Shown here: positions 1 to 8,655 of the stretch, in pieces | How the letters are laid out: every line of letters starts with the position of its first letter | Position numbering within the stretch: position 1 is the stretch's first letter | Assembly: GCA_024508725.1 (NCBI GenBank) | Contig: JANINS010000004.1 | Span: forward strand, 204,163 to 268,162 | Length of the DNA stretch: 64,000 nucleotides | Origin: Chitinophagaceae bacterium | GTDB lineage: Bacteria; Bacteroidota; Bacteroidia; Chitinophagales; Chitinophagaceae | Reading direction: 5' to 3' | Notes under the pieces: generated by a model | Told to the model about the DNA's origin: nothing | Database searches by the model: none | What the model saw: the letters and a program-made list of their open reading frames with translations, nothing else | Translations under genes and position numbers: made by a program

Positions 1-266
1 AACTTCAATCCACGTTTATGCAGCTCATTTAGCACCAACCGAAAATGTCCCCATTCTTCTGTAACAATCGGGGCAAGTTCGGTAACTACTTTTTCCCGTT
101 CTGAGTAACGCTGGATCAACGAAATACACGTAGTTGCCGCTTTTTGCTCACAATATGCATGATCTGTTAAGATAGCCTCAAGGCTGATGCTGGCAAGATC
201 AACCCACCTGGGATCTGTAGGTAATTGAAGACCAAGTATATTTTTTGTGTCTTGTGAAAGTTCCAT
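1..266 (-). CDS. miaE: MiaE-like tRNA hydroxylase, 5' part only (runs off left edge)
   Basis: Only the first 88 codons lie in the window; the rest is beyond base 1. The N-terminus reads MELSQDTKNILGL followed by LPTDPRWVDLA, then LEAILTDHAYCEQKAA and, after a helix, VTEEWGHF. This spacing of Glu, Glu-x-x-x-A and E-E-x-x-H residues on long helices matches the ferritin-like di-iron fold of tRNA-(2-methylthio-N6-isopentenyladenosine) hydroxylases, which hydroxylate the modified base at position 37. The ATG at 264-266 is the only start fitting the family N-terminus. It is divergent from the BioF-like gene with about 58 bases between. The family call is from memory of the N-terminal motif; the rest of the active site is not visible. 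Confidence 0.72.
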   Translation of the reverse strand, partial: MELSQDTKNILGLQLPTDPRWVDLASISLEAILTDHAYCEQKAATTCISLIQRYSEREKVVTELAPIVTEEWGHFRLVLNELHKRGLK

Positions 267-324
267 GGTTATAGCAGCTTGGCAAGTAAGTTGCAAATAT
301 CTATAGAATCCCTATTGTGTGGAA

Positions 325-1482
325 ATGAGGTACAACGACGATTTTCTTTCAGCAAGACTCAACGAACGTAAAGAGCAAAACCTGCTAAGGCAATTGCATT
401 TGCCTGCAGATAATATTGATTTCTGCTCTAATGATTATTTAGGCATCATCCGTAACCGATTGTTGCGTAACAGGCCAACCGGCTTGCATACAGGCTCGGG
501 AGGAACAAGAACTTTATCAGGAAACTATCGGTTGATCGAGAGTACTGAAGAAAAGATCGCTGCATTCCACAATGCAGAAGCTGCTTTGATCTTCAGCTCA
601 GGATACGATGCGAATCTTGGAGTGCTGGCTTCGGTTCCTCAAAAAGGAGATACACTTTTGTTTGATGAGCTTTCGCATCCATCAGTTAAAGATGGCGCAA
701 AGATCACAGCAGCACAGGCTTCAACATTTGCACATAATGATCTCAACGATCTGAAAACTCAATTGCAACAATCCACAGGAAACATCTTTGTTTTTACTGA
801 AGCTGTTTTCGATGCTGACGGTAGTAAAGCCCCATTAGAAAAAATGGTGAGATTGTGCAACGAGTTTCATGCTCATCTCATCGTTAATGAATCACATTCT
901 ATTGGATTATTTGGCGAGAAAGGAGAAGGTTTGGTATATGAGCTGGGTTTGGAAGAAGTGGTTTTTGCAAGAATTCATGGATTTGGTAATGCCTGTGGTT
1001 GTCATGGAGCTGTGGTAATGGGTTCTGAACAGTTAAAACATTACCTGCTCAACTTCTGTAACCAGTTAATGCATTCTACAACTTTGTCTGAACAAACTGT
1101 TGCAACGATCTGGGAAAGTTATAAGATACTTCCGCAGCTTTGGCAGGAGAGAACTCATCTCAACACGATCATTCAAACATTCCAGGATGCAGATCTTCCG
1201 TATAAAAAACTGGAATCAGATACACCGATACAGCACTTGTTGGTAAACAGTTTAGAAGAAGCCAATCATGTTGCAGAGCAGATTAAACAAGCTGGATTTG
1301 ATGTTCGTCCTGTGTTTTATCCTGCAGTACCAAAAGGAGCGGAACGTGTAAGAGTTGTATTACACTCGTTTAATACAAGAGGTGAAGTTTCATGGCTGAT
1401 ACAAGCCATCAACGGCATCACACCGGTAAGAGAGATCACAACATCATCAGAAGATCCGGCAGCAGAAATCAATGCTGCATAA
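325..1482 (+). CDS. BioF/KBL-family protein lacking the PLP lysine (probable pseudoenzyme)
   Basis: The protein (385 aa from ATG 325; a GTG at 319 is an alternative start) aligns along its length with 8-amino-7-oxononanoate synthase and related alpha-oxoamine synthases: HTGSGGTRTLSGNY, SSGYDANLG, DELSHPS with the ring-stacking histidine (H118), and a normal C-terminal domain. Two cofactor residues are changed. The Asp of the usual DEAH motif is Asn (VNESHS, N188). The Schiff-base Lys of the usual TFGKALG motif is Asn (GFGNACG, N222, codon AAT at 988-990). The usual SMDG loop is FDADG. By family knowledge such a protein should not form an internal aldimine, so normal biotin-synthase activity is unlikely. 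The frame is open and full length, so this is a diverged paralogue and not a broken gene. It is convergent with, and overlaps by 14 bases, the amidotransferase. Confidence 0.85.
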   Translation: MRYNDDFLSARLNERKEQNLLRQLHLPADNIDFCSNDYLGIIRNRLLRNRPTGLHTGSGGTRTLSGNYRLIESTEEKIAAFHNAEAALIFSSGYDANLGVLASVPQKGDTLLFDELSHPSVKDGAKITAAQASTFAHNDLNDLKTQLQQSTGNIFVFTEAVFDADGSKAPLEKMVRLCNEFHAHLIVNESHSIGLFGEKGEGLVYELGLEEVVFARIHGFGNACGCHGAVVMGSEQLKHYLLNFCNQLMHSTTLSEQTVATIWESYKILPQLWQERTHLNTIIQTFQDADLPYKKLESDTPIQHLLVNSLEEANHVAEQIKQAGFDVRPVFYPAVPKGAERVRVVLHSFNTRGEVSWLIQAINGITPVREITTSSEDPAAEINAA

Positions 1483-2308
1483 TTTTTTCACCAACAGCCT
1501 GGTTGAGAAAGTTTGGCAAGATATGACTGTACGTCCACATGATCTTATCGGGATCACTCAATTGTTCGATCATGCTCTGCCATTTTTCTTCACCATGATT
1601 TTCGATCACGGTTTTCTTCTTGTCTTCCCGCTGTAAGTACATGCTCATACCTTCAGCATCAGCTTCAGGATGGAATTGTGTACCGATGAAATAATCATTG
1701 AAACGAACAGCCATGATCGCTCTTTCCAATGGAACATGCGGTCTTTCTTTTTCAATCGCCAGGACGTTTGCTCCTGATCTCATCAGCTGAACAAAATTTG
1801 GTTCGATCACCTGGAATTCCCTGCTATCCACTGCATAAAATGGATCAGGCATGTTATCAAAAACAGGCTCATTCTTTCCTGCATCATTCATATGAATCGG
1901 GAACACACCGAAAGCAGTAGACTTACGCTTACAAACATTGCCAATATTGTAATGCCTGCAGGCTAACTGGTAGCTATGACAAATAAAGAAAACATGTTTT
2001 TTAGGATAATGCTCAGAACTTTTATTCCAGTTCTCCACTTGTTCCAACCAACCGAAATAAGTTTTTTCCCAATCACTTCCTTCACTTTCTAAAGGAGAAC
2101 CTGGTCCACCGGAAGAAATATATACATCGTAAGAAGTATCCGGAACACTCAACGATAAACGCACTTCGAACTCGTCAACAGTTACTGTATAACCGTGTTG
2201 TTTACTCCAATCACCAATGATCTGCCTGATGCATCGCATACCCTGGTTCGCCTCACCTGCATACAGGTCAAGAATCGCAATCCTCACTTGTTTTTCACTC
2301 ATATTCAT
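1469..2308 (-). CDS. class I glutamine amidotransferase-like protein (GMP synthase-like)
   Basis: A 279-residue single-domain protein. The nucleophile elbow is FFICHSYQLA (Cys), and the His-Glu pair is QFHPEAD near residue 215; an oxyanion-type GGPGSPLES strand-loop lies near residue 70. This is the triad of type 1 glutamine amidotransferases (hydrolysis of glutamine to feed ammonia to a partner enzyme). The usual C-x-G-x-Q elbow is CHSYQ here, so the substrate may differ. No synthetase partner is adjacent. Starts at ATG 2308 or ATG 2302 are equally plausible; TTG 2317 is less so. Its 3' end overlaps that of the BioF-like gene by 14 bases. Several Bacteroidota carry such stand-alone proteins of unknown role. 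Confidence 0.75.
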   Translation of the reverse strand: MNMSEKQVRIAILDLYAGEANQGMRCIRQIIGDWSKQHGYTVTVDEFEVRLSLSVPDTSYDVYISSGGPGSPLESEGSDWEKTYFGWLEQVENWNKSSEHYPKKHVFFICHSYQLACRHYNIGNVCKRKSTAFGVFPIHMNDAGKNEPVFDNMPDPFYAVDSREFQVIEPNFVQLMRSGANVLAIEKERPHVPLERAIMAVRFNDYFIGTQFHPEADAEGMSMYLQREDKKKTVIENHGEEKWQSMIEQLSDPDKIMWTYSHILPNFLNQAVGEKIMQH

Positions 2309-2392
2309 CAGCGACAAACATACAATTTTTGAGCCGTTGAGATTGGTAGCAAAATCCTAACATTTGTGGAAATAATTATGGCACCAGCTGCA

Positions 2393-2510
2393 GGTAATTG
2401 ATTGAGCTGCAGTTGCGTCGCTCTCTTGTACTGGAGCAACATTATTGAGCTGCCGATGATCAGCTCAATAATGAATAAAGCGTTGAAGGGAGTGACACAA
2501 CAAAGTTCGA
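2393..2510. repeat. palindromic intergenic element, full copy of the TTGCGTCGCAC family
   Basis: The left half contains TTGCGTCGCTCTCTTGTAC (2413-2431). The right half, read in reverse, is GTTGTGTCACTCCCTTCAAC (about 2486-2506). The centre is a perfect 13-bp hairpin, CATTATTGAGCTG (2440-2452) with its complement at 2461-2473 and an 8-base loop. Other copies, mostly half-elements, occur near 10549, 14887, 16262, 54903, 55034, 59929 and 61028. An open frame across this stretch (2308-2532, minus) has no recognisable product and simply passes through the repeat. Confidence 0.7.
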
Positions 2511-2538
2511 TAGTTTTACTTCTGCTGGTCAAATGATA

Positions 2539-4062
2539 TTATACATGAAACTTAATTCCCTGTGCCAATGGAAGATTCGTACTCCAGTTGATAGTATTGG
2601 TTTGTCTTCTCATATAAGCTTTCCATGCATCGCTGCCACTTTCACGACCACCACCGGTTTCTTTTTCACCACCAAAAGCACCACCGATCTCAGCACCACT
2701 CGTTCCGATGTTTACGTTAGCAATACCGCAATCGCTTCCTGCGTGTGAAAGAAACTGTTCTGCTTCTCTCATGTTCAGCGTCATGATAGAAGATGATAAA
2801 CCCTGCGGAACATTATTCTGAATAGCGATCGCTTCATCGATAGTAGCATATTTCAACAGGTATAAAATAGGAGCGAAGGTCTCATGTTGAACAATGCTCA
2901 TCTCGGGTTTTGCTTCAGCAATGCAAGGTTTTACATAACAACCACTTTCATAGCCTGTACCTTCTAACACTCCGCCTTCAACAACAAAATTGCCGCCTTC
3001 CTGTTTGCATTTTTCAAGTGAGGCTAAGTATGATTTCACTGCGTCTTTATCGATCAACGGACCTACATGATTATTCTGATCTAACGGATTACCGATCTTC
3101 AATTGTGCGTAAGCGTTTACCAGTTTTTCTTTGAAGCTCTCATAGATAGATTCGTGGATGATCAAACGACGAGTGGTAGTACAACGTTGTCCGGCTGTAC
3201 CCACAGCGCCAAACAATGATCCGATCAACGCAATATTTAGATCAGCTTCTTTCGAAATGATGATGGCATTGTTTCCTCCCAACTCAAGTATCGTTCTTCC
3301 AAGTCTTGCAGCAACAGCAGCGCCAACAGCTTTACCCATCCTTGTAGAACCTGTGGCACTCACTATTGGAACTCTTGCATCATTGGTCATCCATTCACCC
3401 ACTTCTCTTCCGCCTTGTATCAAACCACAAACACCCTCCGGTACACCGTTCTTTTCAAAAACTTCGGCAATAATATTCTGAACAGCGATACCGCAGATAG
3501 GCGTTTTTTCACTTGGTTTCCAAATGCACACATCACCACAAACCCAGGCAAGAGCACTGTTCCAACTCCAAACAGCTACAGGAAAATTAAATGCCGATAT
3601 AATGCCCACAATTCCCATTGGATGCCATTGTTCATACATCCTGTGACCAGGTCTTTCGCTATGCATTGTTAAACCATATAGTTGACGAGAAAGTCCAACA
3701 GCGAAATCGCAGATATCGATCATCTCCTGAACCTCACCATAACCTTCCTGCAGGCTTTTTCCCATTTCATAGCTCACGAGTTGTCCCAACGGTTCTTTAT
3801 ATTTTCTCAAAGCCTCACCCAATTGTCTAACCACTTCACCTCTTTTTGGTGCCGGCCACATTCTCCATTCAAGAAACGCTTCTTCCGCTTTTTTGATCAC
3901 TTCTTCATAATTCTCTTTTGTTGCAGCTGTTACTGAGCCGATGAGTTTACCATCAACCGGTGAATAAGATTCGATCTTTTCTCCTGAAGTTTTGAGCCAT
4001 TTTACTCCTGTAGCAGCACCTTGTGACTGAGCCTTGATATTGAGGGAAGAAAGCATCTCCAT
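2539..4062 (-). CDS. amaB: ALDH7-type aldehyde dehydrogenase (aminoadipate-semialdehyde dehydrogenase family)
   Basis: A 507-residue NAD(P)+-dependent aldehyde dehydrogenase. The catalytic cysteine is C294 in GTAGQRCTTTRRL and the general base is E260 in TILELGGNN. NAD-site motifs IISAFNFPVAVWSWN and WKPSEKTPI are also present. Cys followed by TTTRR is typical of the ALDH7A1/antiquitin group, which oxidises alpha-aminoadipate semialdehyde (piperideine-6-carboxylate) in lysine breakdown; related enzymes also act on betaine aldehyde. Full length for the family (about 505-510). Start is ATG 4062, with ATG 4056 two codons in. It stands alone between a repeat element and a divergent secreted protein, so no other lysine-catabolic gene supports the substrate. 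Family is certain; substrate is inferred. Confidence 0.9.
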   Translation of the reverse strand: MEMLSSLNIKAQSQGAATGVKWLKTSGEKIESYSPVDGKLIGSVTAATKENYEEVIKKAEEAFLEWRMWPAPKRGEVVRQLGEALRKYKEPLGQLVSYEMGKSLQEGYGEVQEMIDICDFAVGLSRQLYGLTMHSERPGHRMYEQWHPMGIVGIISAFNFPVAVWSWNSALAWVCGDVCIWKPSEKTPICGIAVQNIIAEVFEKNGVPEGVCGLIQGGREVGEWMTNDARVPIVSATGSTRMGKAVGAAVAARLGRTILELGGNNAIIISKEADLNIALIGSLFGAVGTAGQRCTTTRRLIIHESIYESFKEKLVNAYAQLKIGNPLDQNNHVGPLIDKDAVKSYLASLEKCKQEGGNFVVEGGVLEGTGYESGCYVKPCIAEAKPEMSIVQHETFAPILYLLKYATIDEAIAIQNNVPQGLSSSIMTLNMREAEQFLSHAGSDCGIANVNIGTSGAEIGGAFGGEKETGGGRESGSDAWKAYMRRQTNTINWSTNLPLAQGIKFHV

Positions 4063-4139
4063 AAAAGTGTATTTGTGCGAAGGTAAGGCAGCAGTTCTAC
4101 TGCTTTCCAGTATCTTTAATAAACTTGTTCTAATTGCAC

Positions 4140-5843
4140 ATGAGAAAAGGCCTGGGATCTATTATTCAGATTTTGATTATTTTACTTTTCGCATTCAATG
4201 GAATGGGTCAGTCTGCATGTCCCAGCAATATTGGTTTCGAAAAAGGTTCTTTTCTAGGCTGGCAATGTTATGATGGATATATTGATACTACAGGGTATTT
4301 GAATTTATTTCCAGGGCCTCCCATTTATAATACACACACCATAATAGGAAGAGATTCAGCTCAGGCAAAAGATTATTATGGTGAGTTTCCCATTCTTTGT
4401 CCTAATGGAAGCGGATATTCTGTGAGACTTGGTAATGATGCATTCGGTGCGAGGGCTGAAGGCATCAGTTACGAGTTTACAATACCTGCAAATGCGATTG
4501 ACTATAGTATCATTTATAATTATGCAGTTGTGTTGCAGTCTCCGGGTCATGTCGATTACCAGCAACCTCGCTTTACAGCCAAGGTTTTTGATGTTGATAA
4601 TGGTACTTATATCAACTGCTCATCATTTGAATTCAAAGCTTCAGCGAGTTTGCCGGGATTTTATACTTCTGCAAAATCCCCGGGAGTACAATGCAAGTCC
4701 TGGTCGGCAGTTACAATTGATCTTGCAGGTTATGCCGGACGACGACTTCGCCTGGAGTTCAGTAGTAATGATTGTGCTCCGGGTGCTCATTTTGGGTATG
4801 TATATCTTGATGTAAATGAGAATTGTTCTTCAGCAGTTTCAGGTACGTACTTATGTCCTGGGGATACTTCGTTAACACTAACAGCCCCTTTCGGTTTTAG
4901 TACATATAATTGGTATAATGCTGATTTTTCCAGCTTACTAGGAACAGGACCTTCGTTATATTTAAATCCGATGCCTTCGGTCAATACCCAGTTTGCACTC
5001 GAAGTCATTCCTTTTGCAGGCCTGGGTTGCAGGGATACGATCGTAAGTGTGATCAAAACTATCAATGACCCGATGAACCTGCAGATAAATGATCCTGTTG
5101 AGGCATGTAAAATATCAGGGGCAGATATTACTAATAGCATGATCACAGGCGGCAGCTCAACCAATCTTAGCATTACTTATCATCCCGATCCAGCAGCAAC
5201 TTCATTTCTATCATCACCAACAAAGATCACCTCTAGTGGAACTTATTATATAAAAGGAACTACTCAAAATGGTTGCAAGATCATAAAGCCTGTAACAGTT
5301 GTACTACAAGATTCTCCAACGTTGGTTGTTCATTCACCTCCTGCGGTGGTATTTCCTGCAACGATCGATATTACCGCTCCCTCTGTGACTTTGGGAAGTA
5401 GTAATAATCTCCAATACTCATATTGGCAGGATCAAAAAGCCACTTTGCCATTATTAAATCCTACGGCCATAAATATTTCAGGAACTTATTATTTAAAGGC
5501 CATATCTGGTTTGGGATGTTCCAGTACAGCCTTGGTAAAAGTTATAGTAAATGCACCACAACCATACGAATTATTAGTCGCAACTGCTTTTTCACCGAAT
5601 AATGATGGCATCAATGAAACCTTTAAAATAGGTGTAAAAGGAGAAATGCAGATCAAGACAGTATTTATATATGACCGATGGGGAAAGTTAGTTTTTCACG
5701 ATAGTTCTGGAAAAAAAGAGTGGATAGGCAAATACGATAACAAGGATCTTCCGGTAGGAGTTTACTATTGGGTATTGGAAGGAGTTGATAATTATTTTAA
5801 AAGTAAAGTGATGCATACCGGATCAGTAATGCTTATCCGATGA
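4140..5843 (+). CDS. secreted protein with type B T9SS sorting domain (gliding motility-associated C-terminal domain)
   Basis: A 567-residue exported protein. A signal peptide (MRKGLGSIIQILIILLF, cleavage near GMGQS) is followed by a beta-rich region with paired cysteines, then two to three Ig/PKD-like repeats of the form TYLCPGDTSLTLTAP and SGTYYLKAI. The C-terminal 85 or so residues carry TAFSPNNDGINETFKI, FIYDRWGKLVFH and LPVGVYYWVLEG, the hallmark of the CHU_C / type B sorting signal that directs export through the type IX secretion system. ATG 4140 is preferred to TTG 4134 because the charged n-region begins there. Probably a surface or secreted adhesin-like protein; ligand unknown. A hairpin terminator follows 10 bases after the stop. 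Confidence 0.88.
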   Translation: MRKGLGSIIQILIILLFAFNGMGQSACPSNIGFEKGSFLGWQCYDGYIDTTGYLNLFPGPPIYNTHTIIGRDSAQAKDYYGEFPILCPNGSGYSVRLGNDAFGARAEGISYEFTIPANAIDYSIIYNYAVVLQSPGHVDYQQPRFTAKVFDVDNGTYINCSSFEFKASASLPGFYTSAKSPGVQCKSWSAVTIDLAGYAGRRLRLEFSSNDCAPGAHFGYVYLDVNENCSSAVSGTYLCPGDTSLTLTAPFGFSTYNWYNADFSSLLGTGPSLYLNPMPSVNTQFALEVIPFAGLGCRDTIVSVIKTINDPMNLQINDPVEACKISGADITNSMITGGSSTNLSITYHPDPAATSFLSSPTKITSSGTYYIKGTTQNGCKIIKPVTVVLQDSPTLVVHSPPAVVFPATIDITAPSVTLGSSNNLQYSYWQDQKATLPLLNPTAINISGTYYLKAISGLGCSSTALVKVIVNAPQPYELLVATAFSPNNDGINETFKIGVKGEMQIKTVFIYDRWGKLVFHDSSGKKEWIGKYDNKDLPVGVYYWVLEGVDNYFKSKVMHTGSVMLIR

Positions 5844-5852
5844 GACCCATAA

Positions 5853-5879
5853 AAAAAGACCTCAGTTCGAGGTCTTTTT
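5853..5879. terminator. bidirectional intrinsic terminator
   Basis: A perfect 11-bp stem (AAAAAGACCTC at 5853-5863, complement 5869-5879) with a 5-base loop. The A-rich and T-rich flanks make it able to end transcripts from either direction: the secreted protein gene on the left and tRNA-Val on the right. Confidence 0.85.
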
Positions 5880-5880
5880 G

Positions 5881-5955
5881 TGGGAGTTGACGGGATCGAA
5901 CCGCCGACCCTCTGCTTGTAAGGCAGATGCTCTAAACCAGCTGAGCTAAACTCCC
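5881..5955 (-). tRNA. tRNA-Val (anticodon TAC)
   Basis: The reverse complement folds as a standard 75-base tRNA. The acceptor stem GGGAGTT pairs with AACTCCC with A as discriminator. The D-arm is GCTCAGCTGGTTTAGAGC, the anticodon arm is TCTGC-CTTACAA-GCAGA with anticodon TAC reading GUA valine codons, and the T-arm is GGCGGTTCGATCCCGTC. CCA is not encoded. Transcription would run leftwards into the shared hairpin terminator at 5853-5879. Confidence 0.95.
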
Positions 5956-6017
5956 TTCCGTTTTGGGAGTGCAAATATAGCACGTAGATTATAGCAGCAA
6001 AATTTTTTTCAAAAATT

Positions 6018-6653
6018 CTAATTAGAAATTCCCACTCGCTGCTTCACATATTTATTCTCTACAGCTTCATTCAGCATAAATGAAGCGAGATCTCCGGCTG
6101 CGACCCTGTTATTATTTGGTTCGGGTGGATAGTTTGCATTTGTATGATAAGAGCCTGTTGCATCTTCATTTTTGATATCAGGCGGACAAACAAAAGTCCA
6201 GTCCAATGATGAAGCCTGCAATCCAAAAAATGCTTGTAAATGCTCTCTCCCTACCGGTAGATACATTTCGGGGTAAGAAGGCGTATCAATAATGAACGTG
6301 TCTTCATCAGCATTTAAAATGCCCATTCCGCCAACCGCAATGATCCTTTTAACACCAGCTTTTTCCATTTGTGCAATAATGTTCTTCAAACCAAGACTCC
6401 TGGTTTTATCTGTTCCATCGAAAGCTCCACCTAAAGCGGAGAAAACAACATCAGATCCTTTTACTGCGTTGTACACTTCTTTCTCATCAAACACATAACC
6501 CTTTATGGCTTCAAAATTTTCGTTCCGAAGATCTTCATCGATCATTTGTTCAATGCTTCTGCCAAACGCTTTTACTGTATAACCTTTTGCGAGTGCAGTA
6601 CGAACAATACGAATACCTACCTGTCCGGTAGCACCAAAAACGGTAATGGTCAT
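6018..6653 (-). CDS. NAD(P)-binding atypical SDR / NmrA-like oxidoreductase
   Basis: A 211-residue Rossmann-fold protein. The N-terminus MTITVFGATGQVGIRIV contains the G-x-x-G-x-x-G dinucleotide-binding loop, followed by a basic residue (FGRS) suggesting NADP(H). DVVFSALGG and KRIIAVGGMGIL are the usual beta-4 and beta-5 strands. The catalytic YxxxK of classical short-chain dehydrogenases is not evident, as is normal for this atypical group (flavin-reductase, NmrA and YesF-like proteins). Substrate cannot be told. It lies 22 bases downstream of ytxJ on the same strand and may share its transcript. Confidence 0.82.
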   Translation of the reverse strand: MTITVFGATGQVGIRIVRTALAKGYTVKAFGRSIEQMIDEDLRNENFEAIKGYVFDEKEVYNAVKGSDVVFSALGGAFDGTDKTRSLGLKNIIAQMEKAGVKRIIAVGGMGILNADEDTFIIDTPSYPEMYLPVGREHLQAFFGLQASSLDWTFVCPPDIKNEDATGSYHTNANYPPEPNNNRVAAGDLASFMLNEAVENKYVKQRVGISN

Positions 6654-6675
6654 TTTGAAAAAAGTTTGAATGAAG

Positions 6676-7017
6676 TTACGCTTTGAAAGCCTGAGTTTGT
6701 TCTTCTATCTCATCTATGTTGATCGCTGAGTGGCTTTCATCATAAATGCATTCACCATTAATGATCACCAATATTTGAGGTGACTCGTGATGAACGTTGA
6801 ATTCTTCTGCGATCTTATTTGAAATGCCCCGATAGTTGATGAGGTCTAATAAATAAAAATCAGCATTCATTTCGGTATAAGTACGTTCAAGCCTGCTTAG
6901 TGCCATACTGCTTATACTGCAACGAATGCTGTGTTTAAAGATAACCTGCGGTTTTGTCTTAGAGTTATCCCTGATCTCCTGTAATTGATTTTCGCTAGTA
7001 AGTTGTATCCAGTTCAT
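6676..7017 (-). CDS. ytxJ: bacillithiol-system redox protein YtxJ
   Basis: A 113-residue thioredoxin-fold protein. The segment FKHSIRCSISSMALSRLE holds the single active cysteine of YtxJ/DUF2847 (R-C-S-I-S, monothiol). Further on are LDLINYRGISN and HESPQILVI with the cis-proline before the central strand, then ESHSAI near the C-terminus. The family is proposed to reduce bacillithiolated proteins and implies that the organism uses bacillithiol as its low-molecular-weight thiol; bacillithiol biosynthesis genes are not in this window. ATG 7017 (MNWIQL) is chosen over GTG 7035 because the family begins there. Confidence 0.88.
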   Translation of the reverse strand: MNWIQLTSENQLQEIRDNSKTKPQVIFKHSIRCSISSMALSRLERTYTEMNADFYLLDLINYRGISNKIAEEFNVHHESPQILVIINGECIYDESHSAINIDEIEEQTQAFKA

Positions 7018-7044
7018 AGTATTTCCCACACACAAACTTTGCCA

Positions 7045-7164
7045 TTACGATCTGAAGAAATAGCGAGGATTTGTAGTAGGACAACCTTTACGGCTGGTAG
7101 AGCATGATGTTAAGCCACCAACAACTAAACTTGCAAACACAATTGCCAATACTGTCTTTTTCAT
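7045..7164 (-). CDS. 39-residue predicted lipoprotein
   Basis: A short frame from ATG 7164 to TAA 7045. It has a lysine-led n-region (MKKT), a hydrophobic core and a lipobox LTSC at residues 18-21. The mature tail carries CSTSRKGCP and ends PRYFFRS, about 19 residues after lipidation. The signal-peptide-plus-lipobox pattern is unlikely by chance in so short a frame. It lies 27 bases upstream of ytxJ on the same strand, so it could be co-transcribed, and is divergent from mpl. No function is known to me. Small Cys-Pro lipoproteins of this shape are seen in related genomes by recollection only. Confidence 0.7.
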   Translation of the reverse strand: MKKTVLAIVFASLVVGGLTSCSTSRKGCPTTNPRYFFRS

Positions 7165-7295
7165 AACCTTCTTTGAATTAGTCTGATTAACGTTTTACTT
7201 TCTATTTTCGTATTTCCCTTGATACGGTTATCTGAAAGGATGACGCCTCAAGTAAAACAATTAACATACCAATCGCAAAATAACAACAATTTCTG

Positions 7296-8654
7296 ATGAG
7301 GGTACACTTTATTTCGATCGGTGGCAGCGTGATGCACCAACTTGCTATTGCATTGAAAAAGAAAGGCTACGAGGTTACTGGAAGTGATGATGAAATATTT
7401 GAACCTGCCAGAAAAAATTTAGCAGATTGTGGTCTTTTACCACAGCAGGAAGGCTGGTTTCAGGATAATATAAACGCTGATATTGATGCTGTGATCCTGG
7501 GTATGCATGCAAAGAATGACAACCCGGAACTGATCAAAGCACAAGAGTTCGGTTTGAAGATATATTCCTTCCCTGCATACATCTACCAGGAGAGCCAGAA
7601 TAAAACAAGGGTGATCGTTGGTGGAAGTCATGGAAAAACCACCACCACCAGCATGATCATGCATGTGCTGAAGAATGCAGGCAAACAATTCGATTATCTT
7701 GTGGGGGCAAGGCTGGAAGGCTTTGAACAATCAGTGAATATTACTGATGCTCCTGTGATCGTTTGTGAAGGTGATGAATATCCTGCCAGCGTAATTGAAA
7801 AGCGACCCAAGTTCCATTTCTTCTTTCCGCATATTGCCATTCTTACCGGAATTGCCTGGGATCACATCAACGTGTTTCCCACTTTTGATTTTTACCTGGA
7901 GCAGTTCACCATCTTCATCAACAAGATCGAGACAGGTGGCATACTCATCTATAATGAAACCGATGAAGTGCTGAACAAACTGGTGAACGATAACAGGAGA
8001 GATGATATCCGTTACCAACCTTATGGAATTCCGCAACACTCGATAGAGAATGGTAAAACAACGCTGACAATCGATGGCGCTACATCAGAACTAAAAGTAT
8101 TTGGTAATCACAACCTGATGAACTTATATGCAGCGTACTATGCATGTAAAGAATTGGGAATTGATGCAGCTACATTTGTAAAAGCGGTGAGCAATTTTAC
8201 CGGGGCTGCAAAAAGATTGGAATTAATGGCAAGTTCATCTACTGTAAATGTGTACAGGGATTTTGCTCATGCTCCCAGTAAAGTAAAAGCATCGATAGAA
8301 GCAGTGAAGCAGCAATTTCCTAACAGAAAGTTGGTAGCTGTGCTGGAATTACATACTTACAGTAGTTTGAATGAAGCGTTTATGAGTGAGTACAAAGGTG
8401 CATTTGACAAAGCCGATATTGGTGTGGTATTCTATTCAAAACATGCCCTGCAGTTGAAACGTATGCCTGATCTTCCAAAAGAAAAAGTGTTGGAAGGATT
8501 TGGAAAAGAAGGCTTACTCGTAATAAATGATAAGAACGAACTCTGGAATTTTTTACAGCAACAGGATTTCAGCAATGCCAATTTATTATTGATGAGCAGC
8601 GGTAACTACGATGCTTTAGATATGAACGCTTTCGCTCAACAAATTACAACATAG
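7296..8654 (+). CDS. mpl: UDP-N-acetylmuramate:L-alanyl-gamma-D-glutamyl-meso-diaminopimelate ligase (Mpl)
   Basis: A 452-residue Mur-ligase-family enzyme that reattaches recovered tripeptide to UDP-MurNAc during peptidoglycan recycling, in the cytoplasm. The N-terminal Rossmann domain begins MRVHFISIGGSVMHQLA. The ATP P-loop is GGSHGKTTTTSM (about residues 108-119), the Mur central-domain motif is ILTGIAWDHINVFPT, and the C-terminal domain has RDFAHAPSKVKASI and LELHTYSSLN. Length and the IGGSVMHQLA opening separate Mpl from MurC. Start is ATG 7296. It implies meso-diaminopimelate-containing cell wall. Confidence 0.93.
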   Translation: MRVHFISIGGSVMHQLAIALKKKGYEVTGSDDEIFEPARKNLADCGLLPQQEGWFQDNINADIDAVILGMHAKNDNPELIKAQEFGLKIYSFPAYIYQESQNKTRVIVGGSHGKTTTTSMIMHVLKNAGKQFDYLVGARLEGFEQSVNITDAPVIVCEGDEYPASVIEKRPKFHFFFPHIAILTGIAWDHINVFPTFDFYLEQFTIFINKIETGGILIYNETDEVLNKLVNDNRRDDIRYQPYGIPQHSIENGKTTLTIDGATSELKVFGNHNLMNLYAAYYACKELGIDAATFVKAVSNFTGAAKRLELMASSSTVNVYRDFAHAPSKVKASIEAVKQQFPNRKLVAVLELHTYSSLNEAFMSEYKGAFDKADIGVVFYSKHALQLKRMPDLPKEKVLEGFGKEGLLVINDKNELWNFLQQQDFSNANLLLMSSGNYDALDMNAFAQQITT

Positions 8655-8655
8655 A

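Noticed and set aside
325-1482. bioF as a functional biotin-synthesis gene
   Set aside because: Loss of the PLP lysine and Asp makes this function unlikely; the symbol bioF was withheld.
2308-2532. open frame of 74 codons on the minus strand before the amidotransferase
   Set aside because: It passes straight through the palindromic repeat, has no recognisable product and no ribosome-binding site.
5792-5983. 63-codon frame overlapping tRNA-Val
   Set aside because: It reads through the tRNA and terminator and is a shadow of them.
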